A stretch of 21,621 nt of DNA from Methylomonas sp. (GTDB taxonomy: Bacteria > Pseudomonadota > Gammaproteobacteria > Methylococcales > Methylomonadaceae). Of this stretch, positions 14,816 through 21,621 are shown in pieces (positions within the stretch are counted from its first letter, which is position 1; every line of letters starts with the position of its first letter). The notes under the pieces were generated by a model. The model did no database searches, was not told the DNA's origin, and saw only the letters and a program-made list of their open reading frames with translations. The stretch covers positions 1 through 21,621 of the forward strand of contig JALXCS010000133.1 in the NCBI GenBank assembly GCA_026990815.1, written 5' to 3'. Made by a program: the position numbers and the translations under genes.

Positions 14816-17512
14816 TTAAAATTCTTCCCACTCATCATCACTGCCAGGTGCCACCGAGACTGATGGCACTGATCTCGTAGCTGGAGCAGATTTAACCACT
14901 GGTTTTGGACTGCTAACAGCAGGTTTTCCTGGTATGCTGGCCTCCACCTCAGTCAATAAGCTGACAATTTTATCTGATAGCCCAGCAACTTGTTGATAGG
15001 CCTGTTCAGCACCCGTGCCATTGCCATTTTGCCGATGACTAATACATTGATGAACTAGCTCATGCATTTGTTTATGCAAAGGTTCGATCTGTTGCATTGC
15101 CGGTAAATGTCCGTAACTTGTCATGCCATTGGAATATAGCCATTTCCCCAAATCACAATCACGATGAGATACAGCCTGGTCCATTGTTAATGACTCACTG
15201 CCCTCGAGAAAATTTCTTAACTTTGATTTCCAGCTTAAATGTTTGCTTTTTGCCAGAGAAAAATCTAATGAACTTGTAGCTTGCCCGGTTGAACCAGAGG
15301 TTGCATTGGGAGAACCTGAACCACCTTCAAAGAAACTCAAAAAACTTGCCATGGTATCGCATTGTTCGCTCATTGACACACTGGCCGCTGAAGCCTCTTC
15401 GGCAAGCGCCGCATTTTGTTGGGTAATCTCATCCATTTGGGAAACCGCCTGGTTGACCTGCTCAATTCCTTGAGACTGCTCAGCACTGGCTGCGGCAATT
15501 TCGGAGACTATATCTCCAACTTTCTTAACGCCTGTTACAATTTCAGTTAGAGCAGTACCAGTTTCATTTACAAATTCAGTTCCTGTTCTGACACGCTGAA
15601 TACTGGTCTGGATTAAATCCTTACTCTCCTGGGCAGCTGTAGCGCTTCGTTGTGCTAAATTTCTGACTTCGGTGGCCACAACCGAAAACCCACGTCCTTG
15701 TTCTCCTGCTCTGGCCGCTTCAACCGAGGCGTTCAAGGCTAACAAATTGGTCTGGAAAGCGATTTCATCAATGACACCGATAATTTCAGCTATCTTGTTA
15801 CTGCTTTCATTAATTTCTTCCATGGCATTGACGGCACGTTTGACAACCTCACCACCATCTTCAGCCAGTTTTCTTGCCGAGCTTGCCAATTTATCAGCTT
15901 GCTGAGCGTTATCAGAATTATTTTTAACCGTACTGGTCAACTCTTCCATACTGGAAGCCGTCTGCTCCAGACTGGCTGCCTGCTCTTCAGCCCGATGGGA
16001 AAGATTATTGTTGCCACTGGCTATTTCCTGAGAAGAATTGCGTATAAATTCCGAAGATTCCTTAATTTGTCCGAATACCTCACTCAATTTGCTCAAACTG
16101 CTATTAATATCATTTTTACAGGTTTCATACAGTCCATAATATTGACTGTTAACAGTCCGGGTTAAATCTCCATTTGCCAAACCGCTCATCACATAGGCAA
16201 TTTCATTCATCACCTTTTCGACAGTTTCAGCCACTTCATTCAGATTTCGACTCAATAATTCATAGAATCCATCTTTATCACCCATACTGATTCGACTACT
16301 CAGTTCTCCAGCCTTAACGCCTTCCACCAGGGTTTGAATTTCCCGCTCGATATTGACTTCTTCAGTTCTATCCTTCCATTCCACCACTATACCAATCCGT
16401 TCTCCATTATCATCAATAACCGGACTGGCGACGATATTCATGGTATGACCACCGATCATTAATGCAGACCGGAATGTGCCAGTTAGTTTATCCAGCATAG
16501 CCCGTTGATGAGCCGGCTTTTTATGGAAAATATCAATATTGGTACCCAATAGTTGATCAGCCTTGAAATCAGGTAATTGAGACTGAATATCAGCTTCCGC
16601 TTCTTCAAACATTTTCTGAACGGTTTTATTCATATAGATAATGTCATAATTATTGTTTGCTACCATGACATTGGATTCAACATTGTCCAGCGCCTGTTTT
16701 ATCCTGCCAGAGGCAATCGACATTTCCTTAACATAGGACATGTCTGAATTAAGTTTAACCTGCATGGACTGGAGCCCACGAAAGAAATCACCAATCAAAT
16801 CGTTTCGGTCAATGTCAATGGAATTTCTGTATTTCTCATCTGCTAAACGATAAAAAATACCAATGGCGTGTTCTAATGACGATTGAATCAATTTCAATAA
16901 ATGAGTGCCGAGCATAATTCCAGCGACTGTTAGCAAGGCCACTACAGATAACACAGCAAATGATTGTTCCTTGTACAACTGAAACATAAACAAACTATCT
17001 GGTATCAAAAAAGTTAGCATAGCCAGGACCGCCTTAAAATGTAATGGCATCTCTTTGACTATTTTCAATTTCGCCGCCATTCCGGTTGGTCTTAATGTTG
17101 CCTTTTTTGACTGTACTTGCTGGTAAAGCGATTCTGCCTCATTAATCTGTTCCCTGCTTGGCGCATAACGAACAGACAAATATTCTACAACCTGACCGTT
17201 ATTAAATACCGGCGTGACATTTGCTTCCACCCAATAATAATCACCTGTTTTGCAACGGTTTTTAACCAAGCCTTTCCAGGGTTTACCTTGTTTACTAGTT
17301 GCCCACAAATCTTCAAAAGCTTCAGCAGGCATATCAGGATGACGAACGACATTGTGGTTTTTTCCAATTAGCTCGTCCCTGGTAAAGCCGCTGATTTCAA
17401 CAAAATCATCATTGGCGTAGGTTATTCGTCCTTTGGTGTCAGTTCTAGTTACAAGGATAGTTCCATCCTTCATCACCACTTCCCGATCAGTTACCGGCAT
17501 ATTTATTTTCAT
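14816..17512 (-). CDS. Large chemoreceptor: Aer-type PAS, two TM, second PAS, HAMP pair, MCP, CZB, EWEEF tail
   Basis: An 898-aa transducer. Residues 16-120 are an Aer-like PAS; N34, R57, H58, D60 and N85 fall at the same numbers as the FAD-site region of E. coli Aer ('HNVVRHPDMP', 'LVKNRCKTGDYYWV'). Two membrane helices lie at about 160-178 and 184-206, followed by a HAMP-like stretch. Residues 272-385 are a second PAS. Two tandem HAMP-like units span 388-480. The signalling hairpin covers about 480-725, with its tip at 576-622 ('NLLALNASVEAARAGEQGRG'). Residues 752-855 are a CZB zinc domain (H758, C786 in 'HRDCDLGKW', H813, H817). A Pro/Ala/Ser/Val-rich linker ends in EWEEF, a CheR/CheB-docking pentapeptide. 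Inferred role: sensing of internal redox/energy state plus a zinc- or oxidant-linked input. Shine-Dalgarno aaggag is 9 bp upstream. Confidence 0.95.
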   Translation of the reverse strand: MKINMPVTDREVVMKDGTILVTRTDTKGRITYANDDFVEISGFTRDELIGKNHNVVRHPDMPAEAFEDLWATSKQGKPWKGLVKNRCKTGDYYWVEANVTPVFNNGQVVEYLSVRYAPSREQINEAESLYQQVQSKKATLRPTGMAAKLKIVKEMPLHFKAVLAMLTFLIPDSLFMFQLYKEQSFAVLSVVALLTVAGIMLGTHLLKLIQSSLEHAIGIFYRLADEKYRNSIDIDRNDLIGDFFRGLQSMQVKLNSDMSYVKEMSIASGRIKQALDNVESNVMVANNNYDIIYMNKTVQKMFEEAEADIQSQLPDFKADQLLGTNIDIFHKKPAHQRAMLDKLTGTFRSALMIGGHTMNIVASPVIDDNGERIGIVVEWKDRTEEVNIEREIQTLVEGVKAGELSSRISMGDKDGFYELLSRNLNEVAETVEKVMNEIAYVMSGLANGDLTRTVNSQYYGLYETCKNDINSSLSKLSEVFGQIKESSEFIRNSSQEIASGNNNLSHRAEEQAASLEQTASSMEELTSTVKNNSDNAQQADKLASSARKLAEDGGEVVKRAVNAMEEINESSNKIAEIIGVIDEIAFQTNLLALNASVEAARAGEQGRGFSVVATEVRNLAQRSATAAQESKDLIQTSIQRVRTGTEFVNETGTALTEIVTGVKKVGDIVSEIAAASAEQSQGIEQVNQAVSQMDEITQQNAALAEEASAASVSMSEQCDTMASFLSFFEGGSGSPNATSGSTGQATSSLDFSLAKSKHLSWKSKLRNFLEGSESLTMDQAVSHRDCDLGKWLYSNGMTSYGHLPAMQQIEPLHKQMHELVHQCISHRQNGNGTGAEQAYQQVAGLSDKIVSLLTEVEASIPGKPAVSSPKPVVKSAPATRSVPSVSVAPGSDDEWEEF

Positions 17513-17569
17513 CGTACTTTCTCCTTACCCATTGCCACCATGGTATTTATCAGGGTGATAGTAATACCA

Positions 17570-17598
17570 AAAGTATATAACTGTATAACACCTGTCAG
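17570..17598 (-). promoter_or_regulatory. Candidate internal promoter upstream of the large receptor
   Basis: On the minus strand, CTGACA (17593-17598) and TACTTT (17570-17575) are 17 bp apart in the 96-bp gap between cheW and the receptor gene. An alternative -10, TATACT, lies at 17572-17577 with a 15-bp spacer. This could raise receptor expression relative to cheA. Pattern match only. Confidence 0.35.
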
Positions 17599-17608
17599 TG
17601 CCACCAAA

Positions 17609-18127
17609 TTAGCTCTCATCTTCTTCATCCACATCATCTAGCTTCAATAATTTATCCACATCCAGCAACATCACCATTTGTTCATCAACTGCAGCCAGGC
17701 CATTGATATATTCAGTGCTGACCTTGGTACCGAATTCCGGAGGGCTTTGAATAGTGGTCTTGTCAATATCTATCACATTTGACACTGCATCGACCACCAC
17801 TCCCATAATTCTATTTTTACCCTTAACTTCGGTTTGCAAAATCACCACTACTGTCATTGGTGTATATTCAGCATGACCCAAGTTAAATTTATCCCGCAAA
17901 TCAATGACAGGAACAATTGCACCGCGTAAATTAACTACACCTTTTTCATAAGATGGAACATTGGGAATTCTGGAAACTGGTTCCCAGCTTCTGATTTCCT
18001 GTACCCTTAGAATATCAACGGCGTATTGTTCATTGCCTAGAATAAAACTTAAAAACTGAATGGCATTAGCCACCTGTTTTTGTTCATCTTCTGTCTCGAC
18101 CTCTGTCAGATTACTTGCTTCATTCAT
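17609..18127 (-). CDS. cheW: Chemotaxis coupling protein CheW (copy 2)
   Basis: A 172-aa single CheW domain. Segments are 'FLSFILGNEQYAVDILRVQE', 'VSRIPNVPSYEKGVVNLRG', 'IVPVIDLRDKF' and 'GVVVDAVSNVIDI'. The N-terminus (about 1-20) and C-terminal tail (DDVDEEDES) are acidic extensions. It starts 12 bp after the cheA stop and is followed by a 96-bp gap before the receptor gene. It is the CheW most closely tied to cheA by position. Confidence 0.95.
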   Translation of the reverse strand: MNEASNLTEVETEDEQKQVANAIQFLSFILGNEQYAVDILRVQEIRSWEPVSRIPNVPSYEKGVVNLRGAIVPVIDLRDKFNLGHAEYTPMTVVVILQTEVKGKNRIMGVVVDAVSNVIDIDKTTIQSPPEFGTKVSTEYINGLAAVDEQMVMLLDVDKLLKLDDVDEEDES

Positions 18128-18139
18128 ATTGTTTTGTCT

Positions 18140-20233
18140 TTACAGATTGGAAAGTCTAACCAAACCAGGAATATCCAGAATCAATGCCACCGAACCATCT
18201 CCAAGAATGGTTGCTCCAGAAATCCCTTCAACTCTACGATAATTGGCTTCCAGTGATTTAATCACAACCTGTTGCTGTCCCAATAAATCATCAACAAACA
18301 AACCACATCGCATTCCCTGCCCTTCTACTACCACCAGTAATCCCTCGGTCAGACGAGTTGCTTTGGCAGTTTCTACAGAAAATATTTCATGCATCCTTAC
18401 GATAGGTAAATATTCATCCCTTAACCGAAAAGTTTCACCTTTTCCAGCAACACGGTTTACCATACTTTCATCAATGTTCAGAGTTTCGATGATGGAAATC
18501 AATGGCACGATATATGTCTCATCACCCACTGCAACGGACTGACCATCCAAAATTGCCAATGTTAGAGGCAAATGGATTGCAATTGTTGATCCTTTACCCA
18601 ATTCAGATTCTATTTCAATATTCCCGCCTAGCGACTGAATATTTTTTCTAACTACATCCATGCCAACTCCACGACCTGATACGTCAGTTAGCTTTTCAGC
18701 AGTGGAAAACCCGGCATGAAAAATTAATTCGTAGGTTTGCTTGTCTGTTAAAATGGCATCTTCTTCAATCAAACCTTTTTCTATTGCTTTAGCTCTTAAA
18801 ACTTCTTTGTTGAGTCCTTTACCATCATCAACTACTTCAATGACGATATTACCACCTCGATGATAGGCATTTAGATTGACAGTTCCTGTTTCAGGCTTCC
18901 CTGCTGCCACTCTATCTTCTGGCATTTCTATACCGTGATCCAAACTGTTTCTGACTAAATGGACCAAAGGATCACTAATTAACTCGACAACAGTTTTATC
19001 AACCTCAGTATTTTCACCACTGAGTTTTAATTCGATTTTCTTATTCAGCTTGGTACTTAAATCATGAACCAGACGAGGAAAGCGACTGAAGACAAAACTG
19101 ATTGGCAGCATTCGGATATTCATTACGCTTTCTTGTAATTCTCGAGTGTTCCTGCCGAGCTGAGTAATGCCGTTTTTTAATTGCTCCAGTTTATGTGGAG
19201 AAAAGTCTTCTCCAACAAGACTCAACATGGATTGGGTTATCACCAATTCCCCAACCATATTTATCAGGGTATCGATTTTTGCCGTATCGACACGAATTGA
19301 GCTGGAACCTTTGGGTTTGGAGTCTTTTTTCTCAGGCTTTGGTTTTGCTGATTTTTTGACTGGTTGAACTGTCTTTATGTCTTGTGGCTTAATATTGCTG
19401 GCTTCAGAAATCTGCTCAGAACTTCCGCCTGATTTTAATTGGTTTGGCTCAGTGTCAATGGTTTCTGACTGGGAAATTGGAGAATTGTTAGCCAATACCT
19501 GAATTGCCATATCGCAATCATCTTCCACCCAATCAAAAATATCGTCAATTTCCTCACGACTGATATCGCCTTCGACTTTGAGATCCCATGATAGGTGACA
19601 ATCTTCAGGATCGAGATCATACAAACTTGGCACACCTTGTAAATCTACAATCGCAGTCAGTTCGCCAAGCTCCTTTAACTCCCGAAACATGCGTACCGGA
19701 TCATTCCCGGTTTTTAGCAGATGCGCATGAGGACTAAAAACTATATGCCAGCCTGTTTGCCCCACATTTTCGTTTGCTGCATCAGATGATTCAACTGTAT
19801 CTATAGATTGGGCAACATTTTGTATTTGGGGAGTTTCCGCACTCTCTCCATTAAGTTCTTTATCCAGCTCTTTTTTATGTTCAGCAACTCTGGATTCGTT
19901 GATCTCATCCCCATCCTGGATGGCTGTAAGCATCTCTCTTAAACAATCAACTGAACCTAATAAAACATCCAATGCTGTTTGAGTAATTTGGCGCCTGCCA
20001 TCACGCATTTCATCCAGTAGAGTTTCCATCACATGTGTGAAATCAGACACTGAAGTAAAACCGAATGTACCACTACCTCCTTTAATCGAATGAGCTGCTC
20101 GAAATATAGTGTTGATTTCCTCTGTATCAACATCTCCCATATCCAGGTTTAACAATCCTGATTCCATTGCATCAAGGCCTTCGAAACTTTCTTCGAAGAA
20201 CACTTGATGAAATTGTGCCATATCAATAGACAT
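18140..20233 (-). CDS. cheA: Chemotaxis histidine kinase CheA
   Basis: A 697-aa kinase. The P1 HPt domain (about 1-105) has the phospho-histidine H48 in 'FRAAHSIKGGSGTFGF'. Residues 160-250 form a compact alpha/beta domain ('GWHIVFSPHAHLLKTGNDPV') in the P2 position. A low-complexity Lys/Pro/Ser linker covers 255-310. The P3 dimerisation helices ('IDTLINMVGELVITQSML') span about 311-375. The P4 ATPase has the N box 'LVHLVRNSLDHGIEMP' (423-438), G1 'VVDDGKGL' (467-474), 'FHAGFSTAEKLTDVSGRGVG' (505-524) and 'GKGSTIAIHLPLTLAILDG'. The P5 CheW-like domain runs from about 560 to 697. All catalytic elements are intact. It lies between cheY (44 bp) and cheW (12 bp). It should phosphorylate CheY, CheB and possibly the HsbR-like receiver. 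Confidence 0.97.
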   Translation of the reverse strand: MSIDMAQFHQVFFEESFEGLDAMESGLLNLDMGDVDTEEINTIFRAAHSIKGGSGTFGFTSVSDFTHVMETLLDEMRDGRRQITQTALDVLLGSVDCLREMLTAIQDGDEINESRVAEHKKELDKELNGESAETPQIQNVAQSIDTVESSDAANENVGQTGWHIVFSPHAHLLKTGNDPVRMFRELKELGELTAIVDLQGVPSLYDLDPEDCHLSWDLKVEGDISREEIDDIFDWVEDDCDMAIQVLANNSPISQSETIDTEPNQLKSGGSSEQISEASNIKPQDIKTVQPVKKSAKPKPEKKDSKPKGSSSIRVDTAKIDTLINMVGELVITQSMLSLVGEDFSPHKLEQLKNGITQLGRNTRELQESVMNIRMLPISFVFSRFPRLVHDLSTKLNKKIELKLSGENTEVDKTVVELISDPLVHLVRNSLDHGIEMPEDRVAAGKPETGTVNLNAYHRGGNIVIEVVDDGKGLNKEVLRAKAIEKGLIEEDAILTDKQTYELIFHAGFSTAEKLTDVSGRGVGMDVVRKNIQSLGGNIEIESELGKGSTIAIHLPLTLAILDGQSVAVGDETYIVPLISIIETLNIDESMVNRVAGKGETFRLRDEYLPIVRMHEIFSVETAKATRLTEGLLVVVEGQGMRCGLFVDDLLGQQQVVIKSLEANYRRVEGISGATILGDGSVALILDIPGLVRLSNL

Positions 20234-20277
20234 TTATTTACCTGTACTAATTGGAAGTGGTTACAAAAAAAATATCA

Positions 20278-20640
20278 TTAACCTAAAACTTTTTTTACTG
20301 TTTTCAGTAATTGATCCGGATTGAATGGTTTTACTATCCATCCCGTCGCACCGGCCGCCTTACCTTGCATTTTTTTATCTGTACCTGATTCTGTTGTCAG
20401 CATCAACATGGGAATGAATTTGTAATCGGGCAGCGCCCTTAAATCTTTAATCAGGGTTATGCCGTCTTTATTCGGCATGTTGACATCGGTTACTACCAGG
20501 TCAAATTTGTTGGTTTTTGCTTTATTAAGTGCATCAACACCATCGACAGCATCTACCACATCGAATCCTGCGCCTTTTAAAGTAAATGTCACCATTTGTC
20601 TCATTGAAGCTGAATCATCAACTGCAAGAATAGTTGCCAT
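20278..20640 (-). CDS. cheY: Chemotaxis response regulator CheY
   Basis: A 120-aa single receiver domain. The acidic pocket is D8/D9, the phospho-acceptor is D52 in 'VVTDVNMPNKDG', the switch Thr is T82 or T83 in 'LMLTTESG', and the conserved Lys is K104 in 'GWIVKPFNP'. The position equal to E. coli Tyr106 is Trp101, common in CheY proteins of F7-type and other accessory clusters and differing from the enteric motor-binding form. It is the first gene of the operon, with a strong site agagga about 7 bp before the ATG and a promoter candidate 70-100 bp upstream. Whether its target is a flagellar motor cannot be told from this window. Confidence 0.96.
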   Translation of the reverse strand: MATILAVDDSASMRQMVTFTLKGAGFDVVDAVDGVDALNKAKTNKFDLVVTDVNMPNKDGITLIKDLRALPDYKFIPMLMLTTESGTDKKMQGKAAGATGWIVKPFNPDQLLKTVKKVLG

Positions 20641-20709
20641 TAGTTTTCCTCTTAGCTATTTTCAACGAATTTCAAATCTTTCAGCCTGTTTTCTGGCTTT
20701 ACAAAAAGT

Positions 20710-20739
20710 GTAGTACAGAAATGGATTTGTGAAAGTCAA
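20710..20739 (-). promoter_or_regulatory. Candidate sigma-70 promoter of the cheY operon
   Basis: On the minus strand, TTGACT (20734-20739) is followed after 18 bp by TACTAC (20710-20715), or after 17 bp by GTACTA, leaving a leader of about 60-65 nt before cheY. A short hairpin (AGCC/GGCT) lies in the leader. The -35 is good and the -10 weak. No sigma-28 or sigma-54 pattern was seen here. Confidence 0.45.
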
Positions 20740-20819
20740 TTATTATTTTGAAATTTGTGTATTTTTTTCTGCTAGAAGACTATCGGGGCATGAGCTTTAT
20801 TATGAGATGTGTCTGTTAA

Positions 20820-20935
20820 AGAACATCGGGTGAAATACCATTATCCAAACGGCTAATGGACCACCGTATACGGATCCGCATTGTACGGAGGTTTAGAAAG
20901 GACTGGAGAGAAACCAATAACCCTATATTTATTAA
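20820..20935 (+). mobile_element. Degenerate group II intron 3' end (domain V/VI-like remnant)
   Basis: Within the 365-bp gene-free stretch 20641-21005, bases 20860-20892 can fold as a domain-V-like hairpin. ACC-A-CCGTA (20860-20868) pairs with TACGG-A-GGT (20884-20892), with one A-A mismatch where intact introns pair, enclosing tacggatccgcattg. From memory, this closely resembles the domain V of bacterial group II introns (CCGTATACGGATCCGCATG, then TACGGTGGT), with an extra T and an altered catalytic triad. The following 'aggactggagag...aaccctatattt' resembles a decayed domain VI. No reverse-transcriptase frame is present. It is probably a dead 3' fragment on the plus strand. Confidence 0.5.
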
Positions 20936-21005
20936 TACCAGGGGCTTGACCAATCCAGCCTTTGTAAATAATCTCTTTTTCTAAAGAAAAGCTATTAACC
21001 AGAGG

Positions 21006-21458
21006 TTACTTAATATCGAGATGATAACCACAAGTGGCATCTCCTAAACCTCCAATACAACTTACTTCTTTAGCCAGAACAGATTTTCCTGTAATAGTTT
21101 CCACTGCTCCAGCAATTAGGCCACCTTCAAAATGGCATATTGGTCGACCCACGGGATCCATTCCTGAACAAGTAACGCATTCATAAATATCAACATGCAT
21201 ATGTGTATCAGTCATTGTTGGTATTTCGATAATACCAATTTTAAGTTGTATACATAATTCCAGAAACTCATCTAACGCTTTAAGATTTAAGTCTTGCCCC
21301 AACTTCTTTCCTGCATAATAACTAATTGCAGAGGCTCCTGGTCCCATTATATCTTCCCATGCCACCAGTCTAAGTAGACGATATAAACCGACTCCGGAAA
21401 AATTTCCTAGTTCAGGGCGATTAATTTTTAACGCGTTAGATAATTCTATTGATTTCAT
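21006..21458 (-). CDS. V4R (4-vinyl reductase-like) domain protein
   Basis: A 150-aa protein that is essentially one V4R domain. The Cys-rich C-terminal half is diagnostic: C94 and C97 in 'IYECVTCSGM', C108-H109 in 'GRPICHFEGGLIAGAVE', C134 in 'EVSCIGGLGD' and C143 in 'ATCGYHLDI', a likely metal site. The N-terminal half is helical ('GVGLYRLLRLVAWEDIMGPG'). V4R domains are thought to bind small molecules and occur alone or fused to regulators and chlorophyll-synthesis factors; no reaction is assigned here. The gene is on the same strand as the che operon but 365 bp away, across the intron-like remnant, so it is likely a separate unit. It has a weak aagg before the ATG. The 163 bp upstream to the window edge show no gene. 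Confidence 0.85.
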   Translation of the reverse strand: MKSIELSNALKINRPELGNFSGVGLYRLLRLVAWEDIMGPGASAISYYAGKKLGQDLNLKALDEFLELCIQLKIGIIEIPTMTDTHMHVDIYECVTCSGMDPVGRPICHFEGGLIAGAVETITGKSVLAKEVSCIGGLGDATCGYHLDIK

Positions 21459-21621
21459 TGCCTTAAATTATCATTACTATGCTTTTTACAATTAAAAATA
21501 TTGGACACATACTATATTAGTTGATTTTTAGGTTGTTGGAAGTAAAAGATAAAGTATTTTTGGGCAAGCAAAATTATGGAAAAATCTTTCCTACCTAACT
21601 TATACTATCCACGCTAAAGAA

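Noticed and set aside
17593..17608. Possible sigma-54 site (TGGCAC) before the large receptor
   Set aside because: The required GC of the -12 element is absent at the right spacing.
21575..21616. Very short plus-strand frame at the right edge
   Set aside because: Only 13 codons, with no ribosome site and no recognisable peptide.

Overview
The window looks like a piece of a low-GC gammaproteobacterial chromosome, most likely a methylotroph of the Methylococcales type. This is an inference from two things: a quinoprotein-dehydrogenase accessory pair at the left edge, and a chemosensory cluster of the gammaproteobacterial F7 type. No rRNA, tRNA, CRISPR array or intact mobile element is visible.

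Layout. (1) 1-2213, plus strand: the 3' part of a zinc metallohydrolase of the quinoprotein relay, a secreted SoxYZ-like carrier, and moaC, closed by a bidirectional terminator. (2) 2319-5563: a small unknown acidic protein, an NnrS-type membrane protein overlapping a DUF455 ferritin-like diiron protein (minus strand), and a divergent pair of membrane proteins (VanZ-like and unknown, plus strand). (3) 5565-6926, minus strand: a diiron ODP-type metallo-beta-lactamase protein preceded by a 204-aa soluble protein with two degenerate chemoreceptor-tip segments. (4) 6993-9097, minus strand: an HsbR-like response regulator/PP2C phosphatase/kinase and its STAS partner, HsbA-like. (5) 9159-20640, minus strand, in transcription order: cheY, cheA, cheW, a large PAS/HAMP/CZB chemoreceptor, cheW, parA-like, STAS, cheR, cheD, cheB, and a membrane-anchored sensorless receptor. 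(6) 20641-21005: the cheY promoter region plus what looks like a decayed group II intron 3' end. (7) 21006-21458, minus strand: a stand-alone V4R protein.

How the genes may work together. CheA, CheY, CheW, CheR, CheB and CheD form a full excitation/adaptation set. The large receptor carries an Aer-like FAD-PAS, a second PAS, a zinc-binding CZB domain and a C-terminal EWEEF tether for CheR/CheB. No CheZ gene is present, but the last receptor of the cluster carries a CheZ-like D-x3-Q segment and a C-terminal IELF tail that CheD shares. An ODP diiron protein beside a receptor-like protein recalls the split oxygen sensor of Treponema. With the FAD-PAS and CZB domains, this makes the region a concentrated oxygen/redox-sensing module with a partner-switching output (HsbR/HsbA). 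The most novel points are the tandem-tip protein next to the ODP and the CheZ-like tail on a receptor.
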